64,000 nucleotides of DNA from Rhodopseudomonas palustris HaA2. Lineage in GTDB: Bacteria; Pseudomonadota; Alphaproteobacteria; Rhizobiales; Xanthobacteraceae. The notes beneath the pieces were generated by a model. It did no database searches and had not been told where the DNA came from. It saw nothing but the letters and a program-made list of their open reading frames with translations. Positions 49,461 through 58,290 of this stretch are shown here, piece by piece (within the stretch, counting starts at the first letter, position 1; each line of letters starts with the position of its first letter). The DNA lies in the NCBI RefSeq assembly GCF_000013365.1, contig NC_007778.1:1984001-2048000 (forward strand), in the 5' to 3' direction. A program made the position numbers and the translations under genes.

Positions 49461-50638
49461 TGACGTTGATCGCACGCGAGCCGATCGAAAGCACGACGCA
49501 GGCCCCGCTCGGCGAGGCGGTGCCGCCGACCCGCCATCGTCTCTCGATCTCGCCGCTGAACAAGCGGCGCTGGCAGAATTTCAAGGCCAACCGCCGCGGC
49601 TACTGGTCGTTGTGGATCTTCCTGGTGCTGTTCGGCGTGTCGCTGTTCGCCGAATTCATCGCCAACGACCGGCCGCTGCTGATCAAGTTCGACGGCCATT
49701 ATTACGTCCCGGCGGTGGTGAGCTATGCCGAGACCACCTTCGGCGGCGATTTCGAAACCGCCGCCGATTATCGCGATCCTTACTTGCAGAAGCTGATCGC
49801 CGACAAGGGCGGCACCGTGATCTGGGCGCCGATCCGCTATTCCTACGGCACCCACAATCTCGATCTGCCGACGCCGGCGCCGTCGAAACCGACCTGGCTG
49901 CTGACCGAGGCGGAATGCAGGACGGTGGTCGAGAAGAAGGGCCTGAAGAGCTGCAGCGATCTCGAATACAACTGGCTCGGCACCGACGATCAGGGCCGCG
50001 ACGTCGTAGCAAGGCTGATCTACGGCTTCCGCATCTCGGTGCTGTTCGGCCTCAGCCTGACGATCATCTCGTCGGTGATCGGCGTCGCCGCCGGCGGCAT
50101 CCAGGGCTATTTCGGCGGCTGGGTCGATCTCGGCTTCCAGCGCTTCATCGAGGTCTGGACCGCGATCCCGTCGCTGTATCTGCTCTTGATCCTGTCGTCG
50201 GTGCTGGTGCCGGGCTTCTTCGTGCTGCTCGGGATCCTGTTGCTGTTCTCTTGGGTGTCGCTGGTCGGGCTGGTGCGCGCCGAATTTCTGCGCGGGCGCA
50301 ATTTCGAGTACATCATGGCGGCGCGCGCGCTCGGCGTCTCGAATGCCAAAATCATGGTGCGGCATCTGCTGCCGAACGCGATGGTCGCGACCATGACGTT
50401 CCTGCCGTTCATCGTGTCGTCCTCGGTGATGACGCTGACGGCGCTCGACTTCCTCGGCTTCGGCCTGCCGCCCGGCTCGCCCTCGCTCGGCGAATTGTTG
50501 GCGCAGGGCAAAGCCAACGTCCAGGCGCCGTGGCTCGGCTTCACCGGCTTCTTCGCGGTGGCGATCATGCTGTCGCTGCTGATCTTCATCGGCGAAGCCG
50601 TGAGAGACGCGTTCGACCCGCGCAAGACGTTCAGGTGA
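49460..50638 (+). CDS. yejE: Peptide ABC transporter permease YejE
   Basis: This 392-residue permease has the N-terminal block LNKRRWQNFKANRRGYWSLWIF near residue 30, a large periplasmic loop with YNWLGTDDQGRDVVARLIYGFRIS near residue 175 and the coupling loop NFEYIMAARALGVSNAKIMVRHLLPNA near residue 283. The start at 49460 couples it to yejB. It is followed by a small gene and then the ATPase. Confidence 0.92.
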   Translation: MTLIAREPIESTTQAPLGEAVPPTRHRLSISPLNKRRWQNFKANRRGYWSLWIFLVLFGVSLFAEFIANDRPLLIKFDGHYYVPAVVSYAETTFGGDFETAADYRDPYLQKLIADKGGTVIWAPIRYSYGTHNLDLPTPAPSKPTWLLTEAECRTVVEKKGLKSCSDLEYNWLGTDDQGRDVVARLIYGFRISVLFGLSLTIISSVIGVAAGGIQGYFGGWVDLGFQRFIEVWTAIPSLYLLLILSSVLVPGFFVLLGILLLFSWVSLVGLVRAEFLRGRNFEYIMAARALGVSNAKIMVRHLLPNAMVATMTFLPFIVSSSVMTLTALDFLGFGLPPGSPSLGELLAQGKANVQAPWLGFTGFFAVAIMLSLLIFIGEAVRDAFDPRKTFR

Positions 50639-50676
50639 GGATGTGGTAGGGTTCCAAGTCGCGCTGGAGACGTGCC

Positions 50677-50841
50677 ATGAGAACGAAACTCATCAGGATC
50701 ACGACGACGAACTATCCAGTTTCCCGGTTACCGCCTGATCTACGGGAAGGTCTCGATCCGACCGCTACCGTGACGGTAGTTATCGAGCACGAAGAAGAGC
50801 TTCCCGACTGGTTCGAATACGACAACGCGGACAAAGATTGA
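50677..50841 (+). CDS. Small 54-residue protein between yejE and yejF
   Basis: Its frame translates to 54 residues beginning MRTKLIRITTTNYPVSRLPP and ending in an acidic tail DWFEYDNADKD. The middle, DPTATVTVVIEHEEELP, has beta-strand character. A GGAGA ribosome site stands eight bases before the ATG, and its TGA directly abuts the ATG of yejF, so translation is coupled. Its base composition is less GC-rich than its neighbours. I recognise no family; small antitoxin-like or regulatory proteins have this build, but nothing confirms that. Confidence 0.65.
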   Translation: MRTKLIRITTTNYPVSRLPPDLREGLDPTATVTVVIEHEEELPDWFEYDNADKD

Positions 50842-52479
50842 ATGGACGCCCTCAACCAGCCTCTGCTCTCCGTCGACGATCTCTCGGTGGCGTTCCATCA
50901 GCAGAGCGGCACCACCACCGCGGTCGATCGCATCTCGTATCAGATCAGGCGCGGCGAGTGCGTGGCATTGGTCGGCGAGTCCGGGTCGGGCAAATCGGTC
51001 AGCGCGCTGTCGATCCTGAAGCTGCTGCCATATCCGACGGCGTCGCATCCGACCGGGCAGATCCGGTTCAAGGGCCGCGAGCTGCTCGGCATGTCGGAGA
51101 ACGACATCCGCGCCATCCGCGGCAACGAGATTTCGATCATCTTCCAGGAGCCGATGACCTCGCTCAATCCGCTGCACACGATCGAGGCGCAGATCGGCGA
51201 GATCCTGCAACTGCACGGCGGCCCGCGCGGCGCCAAGGCGCGGGCGCGCATTCTGGAATTGCTGACGCAGGTCGGCATCCCCGAGCCGGAAACGCGGCTC
51301 GCCAGCTACCCGCATCAACTCTCGGGCGGCCAGCGCCAGCGCGTGATGATCGCGATGGCGCTCGCCAACGAGCCGGACCTCCTGATCGCCGACGAGCCGA
51401 CCACCGCGCTCGACGTCACCGTGCAGGCACAGATCCTGGCGCTGCTCGCCGACATCCGTGCCCGGCTCGGCATGAGCCTGTTGTTCATTACCCATGATCT
51501 CGGCATCGTGCGGCGCATCGCCGACGTCGTCTGCGTGATGAACAACGGCAAGATCGTCGAACAGGGCCCGGTCGAGCAGGTGTTCACCGCACCACAGCAC
51601 GCCTACACCCGCGCGCTGCTCGCCGCCGAGCCGAAGCCCGATCCCGCGCCGCCGCGGCCCGAGCAGCCGGTGGTGATCTCGACCGACAATCTCAAGGTCT
51701 GGTTTCCGATCAAGCGCGGGCTGATGCGCAAGACCGTCGGCCACATCAAGGCGGTCGACGGCGTCACGCTCGAAGTGCGCAAGGGCGAGACGCTCGGCGT
51801 GGTCGGCGAGTCCGGCTCCGGCAAGACCACCCTCGGTCTGGCGCTGCTGCGGCTGATCTCGTCCGAAGGTCCAATCGTTTTTCTCAGCAGCGATATCCAG
51901 GGCCTGAAGTTCAAGGAGATGCTGCCGTTCCGCCGCGACATGCAAATCGTGTTTCAGGATCCGTTCGGCGCGCTCAGCCCGCGCATGGCGATCGGTGATA
52001 TCGTCGCCGAGGGCCTCAGCGTGCATCAGCCGCATCTGTCGGAAGACGAGCGCGAGGCGCGGGTGATCAAGGCGCTGACCGACGTCGGCCTGGATCCGGC
52101 GACGCGCTTCCGCTATCCGCACGAATTCTCCGGCGGCCAGCGCCAGCGCATCAGCATCGCGCGTGCGGTGGTACTGGAGCCGAATTTCGTGGTGCTCGAC
52201 GAGCCGACCAGCGCGCTCGACATGCTGTTCCAGGCGCAGATGGTCGATCTGTTGCGCGAGCTGCAGCGCAAGCGCGATCTGACCTACATGTTCATCTCGC
52301 ACGATCTGCGCGTGGTGGCGTCACTCGCCAGTCATCTGATCGTCATGAAGCAGGGCAAGGTGGTCGAGGAAGGTCCTGCGGCGGAGCTGTTCAAACACCC
52401 GAAGACCGACTATACGCGTGCGCTGTTTGCCGCCGCGTTCCGGCTCGAGACCGCTCCGGGCGGCGGCGCCGCGCCATAG
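50842..52479 (+). CDS. yejF: Peptide ABC transporter ATPase YejF (two ABC domains)
   Basis: This 545-residue protein fuses two ATPase domains. Domain 1 (1-270) has Walker [13 protein letters not shown] near residue 44, signature [15 protein letters not shown] near residue 155 and Walker [15 protein letters not shown]. Domain 2 (280-540) has [14 protein letters not shown] near residue 325, [15 protein letters not shown] near residue 431 and [15 protein letters not shown]. It energises the YejBE permease. Last gene of the unit. Confidence 0.93.
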   Translation: MDALNQPLLSVDDLSVAFHQQSGTTTAVDRISYQIRRGECVALVGESGSGKSVSALSILKLLPYPTASHPTGQIRFKGRELLGMSENDIRAIRGNEISIIFQEPMTSLNPLHTIEAQIGEILQLHGGPRGAKARARILELLTQVGIPEPETRLASYPHQLSGGQRQRVMIAMALANEPDLLIADEPTTALDVTVQAQILALLADIRARLGMSLLFITHDLGIVRRIADVVCVMNNGKIVEQGPVEQVFTAPQHAYTRALLAAEPKPDPAPPRPEQPVVISTDNLKVWFPIKRGLMRKTVGHIKAVDGVTLEVRKGETLGVVGESGSGKTTLGLALLRLISSEGPIVFLSSDIQGLKFKEMLPFRRDMQIVFQDPFGALSPRMAIGDIVAEGLSVHQPHLSEDEREARVIKALTDVGLDPATRFRYPHEFSGGQRQRISIARAVVLEPNFVVLDEPTSALDMLFQAQMVDLLRELQRKRDLTYMFISHDLRVVASLASHLIVMKQGKVVEEGPAAELFKHPKTDYTRALFAAAFRLETAPGGGAAP

Positions 52480-52486
52480 GTGTTGG

Positions 52487-53125
52487 ATGGGTTTGATCGA
52501 CGGGACCGGGCTGCTCGCGGATCGCGAGGCCGATGTCACCGTGTCCGAGGCCGAGCTGATCGGCCGCGGCTTCATGAGCTACGAGCGCTACGAGGTCTCG
52601 CTGCGGCGCGACGGCGAGCCGCCGCTGCTGCAGCGGCGCGACGTGCTGCGCGCCGCCCGCGTCGCGGCGGTGGTGCCGATCGATCTGGCGCGCGACGCGC
52701 TGGTGCTGATCCGGCAGTTCAGGTTGCCCGCGCATTTCGCCACCGGCCGCGGCGACATGGTGGAGATCGTCGCCGGCCGCGTCGAGTCCGGCGAGGCGCC
52801 GGCCGCCGCGGCGCGGCGTGAGTGCATCGAAGAGATCGGCGTGGCGCCGGAACGGCTCGTCGAACTCTACAGCGTGCTGGCGACGCCGGGCTTCACCGAC
52901 GAGCAGATCGTGTATTTCGCCGGGTTCGTGGATTCCAGCGCGGCGCTGCAGCGCGGCGGCCTCGCCGACGAGGACGAGGACACCCAGCCCTTCGTGGTGT
53001 CGATCGACGAGGCGCTGGCTGCGCTCGAGCGCGGGCAGGTCGCCAATGCGCTGCTGGTCGGCGCGCTGCAATGGCTGGCGCTCAACCGATCCCGGCTGCG
53101 GGAGCTGTTCGACCGAGCCGCCTGA
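52487..53125 (+). CDS. Nudix hydrolase (ADP-ribose pyrophosphatase-like)
   Basis: This 212-residue hydrolase has a perfect Nudix box GRVESGEAPAAAARRECIEE-IG near residues 93-115 (G-x5-E-x7-RE-x2-EE-x-G). Flanking segments (VVPIDLARDALVLIRQFRLPAHF, PGFTDEQIVYFAGFVD) are typical of ADP-ribose pyrophosphatases. It starts 7 bp after yejF. Its last 44 bases overlap the 3' end of the convergent NlpC/P60 gene. Confidence 0.9.
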   Translation: MGLIDGTGLLADREADVTVSEAELIGRGFMSYERYEVSLRRDGEPPLLQRRDVLRAARVAAVVPIDLARDALVLIRQFRLPAHFATGRGDMVEIVAGRVESGEAPAAAARRECIEEIGVAPERLVELYSVLATPGFTDEQIVYFAGFVDSSAALQRGGLADEDEDTQPFVVSIDEALAALERGQVANALLVGALQWLALNRSRLRELFDRAA

Positions 53126-53966
53126 TCGCGGTGAGCTCGCTGCCGCTTGCTGCGATCCGCGCGATCGCCGCGTGCACAGGCTCGATTGCGGTCGCCATCG
53201 CATACGCATTGGCGTGGACAATGCTGCCCTGGTCGCGCACGATCGCGACGTGGCCCTTCCAGAACAGCAGATCGCCGCGCTGCAGCCTGGTCTGCTCCGA
53301 CAGCACCAGCGGTTCGCCCAGCGCCGCCTCCTGCATGTCGCTGTCGCGCGGCGCTTGGATGCTGCAGGCAGCGAGGGCGGTCTGCACCAGGCCGGAGCAG
53401 TCGATGCCGAGGCTCGAGCGGCCGCCCCACAGATACGGCGTGCCGACGAAGCGCTCGGCGACCGCGACGAAATCGCTCTCGAACCGATCGATCGGCTCGA
53501 CATGTCGGCGCGGCACGTACCAGCCCTCTTGCGTCACCGCGAAGCTCGCGTCGTCGCGCACCACCGCCAGCCGCGCGCCGAGCGGCAGCGTCTCCGCCGG
53601 CGGCAGTTTGATCGACGGGCCTGGAAAGGCAAAGCTGCGCAGCGCCGTCACTCTGTGGGTCGGCTCCGCGCCGGGCCGGTACAGCGCGAGGTCAGGCAGC
53701 CAGCCGACATAGCCGTCGGTCATGAGCTGGCCCCAGGCCCAGCCTTCCTCGTCGCGGTCGTAGACGGTGACGCGCTCGCCCTTAAGCGCTTCGGTCTGCA
53801 GCATCGCCCCGGAAAACGGCTCGCACCGCACCGGCGCCACGCCGTAGCTGATCTCGAAGATTTCGCCGTCGACGAAACGGTCCGCGCTCACCCGGCCTTC
53901 GAGATGTTTCGCCGCGAGATCCGGCCGCGCCGGCGTCAGCCGCGGATCGAGCTTCAGATCAGCCAT
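53082..53966 (-). CDS. NlpC/P60-family cell wall peptidase
   Basis: This 294-residue protein has two SH3-like regions (residues 30-150; GWAWGQLMTDGYVGWLPD near residue 74) and a C-terminal NlpC/P60 domain with catalytic Cys in GGRSSLGIDCSGLVQTAL near residue 185, His in WKGHVAIV near residue 235 and a third polar residue in SIVHANA. It should cleave gamma-D-glutamyl-diamino acid bonds in peptidoglycan peptides. No signal peptide is seen, so it may act on recycled muropeptides. It overlaps the aminopeptidase stop by eight bases. Confidence 0.9.
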   Translation of the reverse strand: MADLKLDPRLTPARPDLAAKHLEGRVSADRFVDGEIFEISYGVAPVRCEPFSGAMLQTEALKGERVTVYDRDEEGWAWGQLMTDGYVGWLPDLALYRPGAEPTHRVTALRSFAFPGPSIKLPPAETLPLGARLAVVRDDASFAVTQEGWYVPRRHVEPIDRFESDFVAVAERFVGTPYLWGGRSSLGIDCSGLVQTALAACSIQAPRDSDMQEAALGEPLVLSEQTRLQRGDLLFWKGHVAIVRDQGSIVHANAYAMATAIEPVHAAIARIAASGSELTAIRRLGRTAPAAGIG

Positions 53967-55341
53967 AGCGTTCGCTCAGCAATGCGAAGATCGCGCGCGC
54001 GGCCTGGCACTCGCCGCCTTCGGGCCGCGCCGGCTTGGCCTTCGGCGTCCAGCCGTAGATGTCGACATGCAGCCAGCTCTTGGCGGACTCGACGAAGCGC
54101 TGCAGGAACAGCGCACAGGTGATCGAGCCGGCAAAGCCGCCGGAGGGCGCGTTGTTGATGTTGGCGACCTTCGAGTCCAGCCAGGAATCGTAGGCTCCCC
54201 ACAGCGGCAGCCGCCACAGCGGATCGTTCTCGGCCTTGGCGCAGCGCGCCAGGTCGAGCGCCAGCGTCTCGTCATCCGTGTAGTAGGGCGGCAGATCCGG
54301 ACCGAGCGCGACGCGCGCGGCGCCGGTCAGCGTGCCGAGATCGATCAGCAGATCGGGCGCCTCCTCGTCGGCGTAAGCGAGCGCGTCGGCCAGCACCAGC
54401 CGGCCCTCGGCGTCGGTGTTGCCGATCTCCACCGTCGGGCCCTTGCGCGACGGGAAGATATCGAGCGGCCGCATCGCGTTGCCGGCGACCGCGTTCTCGA
54501 CCGCGGGGATCAGCACGCGCAGCCGCAGTTTCAACTTCGCGTCCATGATCATCGCGGCCAGCGCCAGCACATTGGCCGCGCCGCCCATGTCCTTCTTCAT
54601 GATCAGCATCGCGCTCGACGGCTTGAGGTCGAGGCCGCCGGTGTCGAAGCAGACGCCCTTGCCGACCAGCGTCACCTTCGGATGTGCCGGATCGCCCCAG
54701 GTGAAATCGATCAGCCGCGGCGCGCGCGTCGCCGCCATGCCGACGGCGTGGATCAGCGGGAAGTTGCGTGTCGTCAGCTGTTCGCCGACGACGCAGGTGA
54801 AATCCGCGCCGAAGCGTTGCGCCAGCGCCTGCGCGGCGTCGGCGAGTTCGGCCGGCCCCATGTCGTTCGACGGCGTGTTGATCAGGTCGCGCGCCAGCGT
54901 CGCAGCCTCGACCGCGCGCGCGATCGCGGCGACGTCGATGCCGTCCGGCGGCACCAGTTTGACGGCCGGCGGCTCGGCGGTGCGATAGCGGCCGAATTTG
55001 TAGACGCCGAGCGCGAACGCCAGCACTGCGAGCCGTGTGTCGTGCGGCGCGTTGGCGAGGCGATACACGCCGGGCGGCAGCAGGCCCGGCAATTGCCCGG
55101 CGCGAAACGGATCGTGCCCGCGCGCGTCGGGCTCGTCGAGGCCGAACAGGACATGACCGATGTCGCCCTCCGGCGTCGGCAGAGCGAGGAACTGCCCCGG
55201 CTTGCCGCTGTAGCCGTGCGCGCGCGCGAATCGCTGCGCGGCCTCCGGCAGCGTCGCGCACAGCACCTCCCAGCCGGCGCGGGTGACGAAGGAAATCGGA
55301 ATGGCGGTCGGTTCCGGGGCGGTGGCGAACAAGGAGGACAT
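53959..55341 (-). CDS. M17 leucyl aminopeptidase-family protease
   Basis: This 460-residue metallo-exopeptidase has the catalytic-domain blocks ARDLINTPSNDMGP near residue 155, LVGKGVCFDTGGLDLKPSSAMLIMKKDMGG near residue 228 (metal/catalytic Lys), EIGNTDAEGRLVLADAL near residue 303 (signature NTDAEGRL) and LIDLGTLTGAARVAL near residue 328. The N-terminal domain is diverged. Coupled with an NlpC/P60 peptidase, it may finish breakdown of muropeptide-derived peptides (inference). Confidence 0.92.
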   Translation of the reverse strand: MSSLFATAPEPTAIPISFVTRAGWEVLCATLPEAAQRFARAHGYSGKPGQFLALPTPEGDIGHVLFGLDEPDARGHDPFRAGQLPGLLPPGVYRLANAPHDTRLAVLAFALGVYKFGRYRTAEPPAVKLVPPDGIDVAAIARAVEAATLARDLINTPSNDMGPAELADAAQALAQRFGADFTCVVGEQLTTRNFPLIHAVGMAATRAPRLIDFTWGDPAHPKVTLVGKGVCFDTGGLDLKPSSAMLIMKKDMGGAANVLALAAMIMDAKLKLRLRVLIPAVENAVAGNAMRPLDIFPSRKGPTVEIGNTDAEGRLVLADALAYADEEAPDLLIDLGTLTGAARVALGPDLPPYYTDDETLALDLARCAKAENDPLWRLPLWGAYDSWLDSKVANINNAPSGGFAGSITCALFLQRFVESAKSWLHVDIYGWTPKAKPARPEGGECQAARAIFALLSERYG

Positions 55342-55388
55342 GCGGGGTCTTTCGAGTCGATTCGAGGCGAGGGGAGGGATCGCGGTGA

Positions 55389-55403
55389 TTAACCGGACAT
55401 TAG
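55389..55403. promoter_or_regulatory. CtrA-like box upstream of tadD
   Basis: TTAA-CCGGACA-TTAG matches the CtrA consensus TTAA-N7-TTAA at seven of eight positions, 66-80 bp upstream of the tadD ATG. It also forms part of an inverted repeat TTAACC (55389-55394) / GGTTAA (55404-55409). Assignment is tentative. Confidence 0.35.
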
Positions 55404-55468
55404 GGTTAACGCTCTATTGCTGGGCTCCTGTTGGAATTTGTCCGGTCGGCTTCGTGAGTAAAGTTGCC

Positions 55469-56263
55469 ATGCGCCAGCTGTCTTGTCTCGCCCGGTTTCT
55501 CGCCTCCGCGGCCGTGACCGTGGCGATGGCGACGGCGCTCGCCGGCTGCCAGACCGCCGGCATGTCCGGCATCACCGGCTCGCTCGGCGCCCGCGCCGAG
55601 GCACCGGCCGATCCCGGCCGCGCCGCCGAGATCGCGGGCGAGCGCTACCGGTCCAATCCGAAGGATCCCGGCGCGGCGCTTGCCTATGGCCAGGCCTTGC
55701 GCGCGATCGGTCAGCGCGCCCAGGCGGTGGCGATGCTGGAGAAGGCGACGCTCGCCAATCCCGGCAACAAGGCGGTGCTCGCCGGCTATGGCCGCGCGCT
55801 CGCCGACAACGGCAATTTCAGCGCAGCGTTCGAGGCGCTGTCGAACGCGCACAGCCCGGACAATCCGGATTGGCGGATCCTGTCGGTGCAGGGCGCCGTG
55901 CTCGATCAGATGGGCCGCAGCGACGAGGCGCGGCGCTATTACGCCAGCGCGCTCCGGCTCGCGCCCGGCGAGCCGTCGGTGCTGTCCAATCTCGGCCTGT
56001 CCTACATGTTGACCAAGGACCTGCCGAAAGCGGAGGCGACGCTGCGCCAGGCCTATGCCAGCGGCCGGGCCGATGCGCGGGTGCGACAGAATCTGGCGCT
56101 CGTCGTCGGGTTGCAGGGCCGCTTCGCCGAAGCCGAAGGAATCGTGCGATCCGATCTGCCGCCCGACGAGGCCGCCGCCAACGTCGCTTATCTGAAGCAG
56201 ATGCTGGACGGCAAGGGCGACCCGCGCGGCCGCGGCCGCGGCGTGCTGGCCTCCGGCGACTGA
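55469..56263 (+). CDS. tadD: Tad pilus assembly lipoprotein TadD (TPR)
   Basis: This 264-residue lipoprotein has a signal peptide with lipobox ATALAGC (Cys near residue 27) followed by about five TPR-like helix pairs (RAQAVAMLEKATLANPGNKAVLAGYGRALAD near residue 90; SDEARRYYASALRLAPGEPSVLSNLGLSY near residue 153). TadD helps assemble the outer-membrane part of the Flp pilus machine. It lies on plus, convergent with tadC, unlike the rest of the locus. The ATG at 55469 gives the best lipoprotein signal. Confidence 0.9.
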   Translation: MRQLSCLARFLASAAVTVAMATALAGCQTAGMSGITGSLGARAEAPADPGRAAEIAGERYRSNPKDPGAALAYGQALRAIGQRAQAVAMLEKATLANPGNKAVLAGYGRALADNGNFSAAFEALSNAHSPDNPDWRILSVQGAVLDQMGRSDEARRYYASALRLAPGEPSVLSNLGLSYMLTKDLPKAEATLRQAYASGRADARVRQNLALVVGLQGRFAEAEGIVRSDLPPDEAAANVAYLKQMLDGKGDPRGRGRGVLASGD

Positions 56264-56318
56264 TCATTCCCCACCGCCAGCACGACCATCACGCTCGTGT
56301 CGTCGTGCGACGCAGCGT

Positions 56319-57293
56319 TCACTGCATCGCTGCGACCCTGATCCCGGTCGGCCCGAGGATCACCACGAACAGCACCGGCAGGAAGAACAGGATCATCGGC
56401 ACCGTCAGCTTCGGCGGCAAGGCCGCGGCCTTCTTCTCGGCCTCGTTCATCCGCATGTCGCGGTTTTCCTGCGCCATCACCCGGATGCTCTGGCTGAGCG
56501 GCGTGCCGTAGCGTTCCGACTGCTGCAGCGCCAGGCAGACCGATTTGACGCCGTCCAGCCCGGTGCGCTTCGCCAGGTTCTCATAGGCCTGTTTGCGGTC
56601 GGGCAGATAGGACAGCTCCGCCGTCGTCAGCGTGAATTCCTCCGCCAGCGGGATCGACTGGGTGCCGATCTCGACCGCGACCTTGCGGAACGCCGCCTCG
56701 ATCGACATGCCGGATTCGATGCAGATCAGCAGCAGGTCGAGCGCGTCCGGAAACGCACGCCGGATCGAGAGCTGGCGCTTGGTGATGGCGTTCTTCAGGA
56801 ACAGCATCGGCGCCTGCATGCCGAGGAACACGCAGCCGATGCAGATAGCGACCTTGATCGGCGTCGACTGATCCATGTTCGACAGCACGAACACGTAGAG
56901 CGCCGCCGCGAGGCCGAACGCGATCGGCATCACCATGCGGAAGAACAGGAAGGTGATGTAGGGCGCCTGGCCGCGATAGCCGGCCATCACCAGCTTGTCG
57001 CGCGCGCTTTCCTGCGCCACCCACTTGCCGAGGTTGAGGTCGTCGACGATCTTGGCGACAAACTGCTTGGGTGCCTGCCGCAGCGACACCCGTTCGGCCT
57101 TGGCGAGCCGGTCGCGCTCGCGCTGGCGAAGCCGCTCGCGCTCGCTGCCGACCGCTTTCATCCGCTTGGCCAAGGTCTCGCCGACGAGCAGCGGCATCAC
57201 CAGCGTATACACTGTGGCGCTGACGGCGATCGCCGCCAGCAGCATCGTCATGAAGCGGGCGTCGTGAAATTTTTCGATCAGCAGGTCGATCAT
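56319..57293 (-). CDS. tadC: Tad pilus inner-membrane platform protein TadC
   Basis: This 324-residue T2SF/GspF-domain protein has an N-terminal span (residues 12-33), an Arg/Glu-rich cytoplasmic helix (SERERLRQRERDRLAKAE), paired central spans and the GspF block FPDALDLLLICIESGMSIEAAFRKVA near residue 190 with ERYGTPLSQSIRVMAQENRDMRMNEAEKKAAALPPKL near residue 265. It works with TadB as the platform for pilus extension. It starts 11 bp after tadB. Confidence 0.92.
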   Translation of the reverse strand: MIDLLIEKFHDARFMTMLLAAIAVSATVYTLVMPLLVGETLAKRMKAVGSERERLRQRERDRLAKAERVSLRQAPKQFVAKIVDDLNLGKWVAQESARDKLVMAGYRGQAPYITFLFFRMVMPIAFGLAAALYVFVLSNMDQSTPIKVAICIGCVFLGMQAPMLFLKNAITKRQLSIRRAFPDALDLLLICIESGMSIEAAFRKVAVEIGTQSIPLAEEFTLTTAELSYLPDRKQAYENLAKRTGLDGVKSVCLALQQSERYGTPLSQSIRVMAQENRDMRMNEAEKKAAALPPKLTVPMILFFLPVLFVVILGPTGIRVAAMQ

Positions 57294-57304
57294 CGCAGCC
57301 GCCT

Positions 57305-58279
57305 TCAGAAGTCGAAATTGATCATCTTCTTCATCACCAGGATGCCCGCCGACATCCACACCACGCAGCCGGCCAGCATCAGCCGGCCGGTCGGGTGGGT
57401 CCACAGCAGCGCGATGTAGTCCGGCGTCGACAGGTAGACGAGCAGCATCACGATCGGCGGCAGCGAGCCGATGATCGCGGCCGAGGCCTTAGCCTCCATC
57501 GACATCGCCTGGATCTTCTCGGCCATCTTCTTGCGGTCGCGCAGCACCTTGGAGAGGTTGCCGAGCGCTTCCGACAGATTGCCGCCGGACTTCTGCTGAA
57601 TCGAGATCACGATGCCGAAGAAGTTGGCTTCCGGCAGCGGCATCCGGTCGTACAGCCGGGCGCAGGCCTCGCCGAGCGGCATGCCGATCGCCTGGGTTTC
57701 GATGATGGCGTTGAATTCGCTCTTCAGCGGCTCCGGCGAATCCGCCGCGACCACCTTGAGCGAGTCGAACAGCGGCAGGCCGGCCTTGATGCCGCGCACG
57801 ATGACGTCGACGGCGTCCGGCAGCGCATTGATGAATTTCTTTTCACGGCGCTTCTTCAAAAAGCCCAGCACCCAGCGCGGCAAGCCGAAGCCGGCCGCGA
57901 AGGCCAGTCCGACCGCCGCGAGCAATCCGCCGCCGAGGATCATGGTGGTGGCGAACGCGACGGTGCCGAGCCCCGCCGACACGCCGATGAACTTGTTCGG
58001 CGTCCAGTCGAGCCCGGCCTGGGTCAGTTTGGTGCCGAGCGAGACGTTCTTCTGCTTCTGGCTGCGCGCCTCGATCTCGCGCAGCGATCCTTCGACCTGC
58101 TCGCGGCGCGACCGTTGCGATTTCTCGATCTGTCGCACCGCCGGCGTCGTCCGCGCGACCGAGGTGCGGCGTTGTTCGGCCTGCTTCTCGCCGGACAGCA
58201 GCGGATAGATGAAGACCCAGGCCAGCCCGCCGACGGAGACGGCGGCGAGGAAACCGAGGGCTAGCGATTGCATCTCCAT
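57305..58279 (-). CDS. tadB: Tad pilus inner-membrane platform protein TadB
   Basis: This 324-residue T2SF-domain protein is a paralog of TadC. It has an N-terminal span, a basic region (RTTPAVRQIEKSQRSRREQVE near residue 45), two central spans and LPDAVDVIVRGIKAGLPLFDSLKVVA near residue 150, then IQQKSGGNLSEALGNLSKVLRDRKKM near residue 227. It lies 11 bp after tadA/cpaF. Confidence 0.93.
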   Translation of the reverse strand: MEMQSLALGFLAAVSVGGLAWVFIYPLLSGEKQAEQRRTSVARTTPAVRQIEKSQRSRREQVEGSLREIEARSQKQKNVSLGTKLTQAGLDWTPNKFIGVSAGLGTVAFATTMILGGGLLAAVGLAFAAGFGLPRWVLGFLKKRREKKFINALPDAVDVIVRGIKAGLPLFDSLKVVAADSPEPLKSEFNAIIETQAIGMPLGEACARLYDRMPLPEANFFGIVISIQQKSGGNLSEALGNLSKVLRDRKKMAEKIQAMSMEAKASAAIIGSLPPIVMLLVYLSTPDYIALLWTHPTGRLMLAGCVVWMSAGILVMKKMINFDF

Positions 58280-58290
58280 GGATCGCTCCC

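Noticed and set aside
46341-49475. A 1044-codon open frame opposite the yej genes
   Set aside because: Its composition (Arg, Glu, His, Gln repeats) is that of an antisense shadow; the plus-strand transporter genes are clear.
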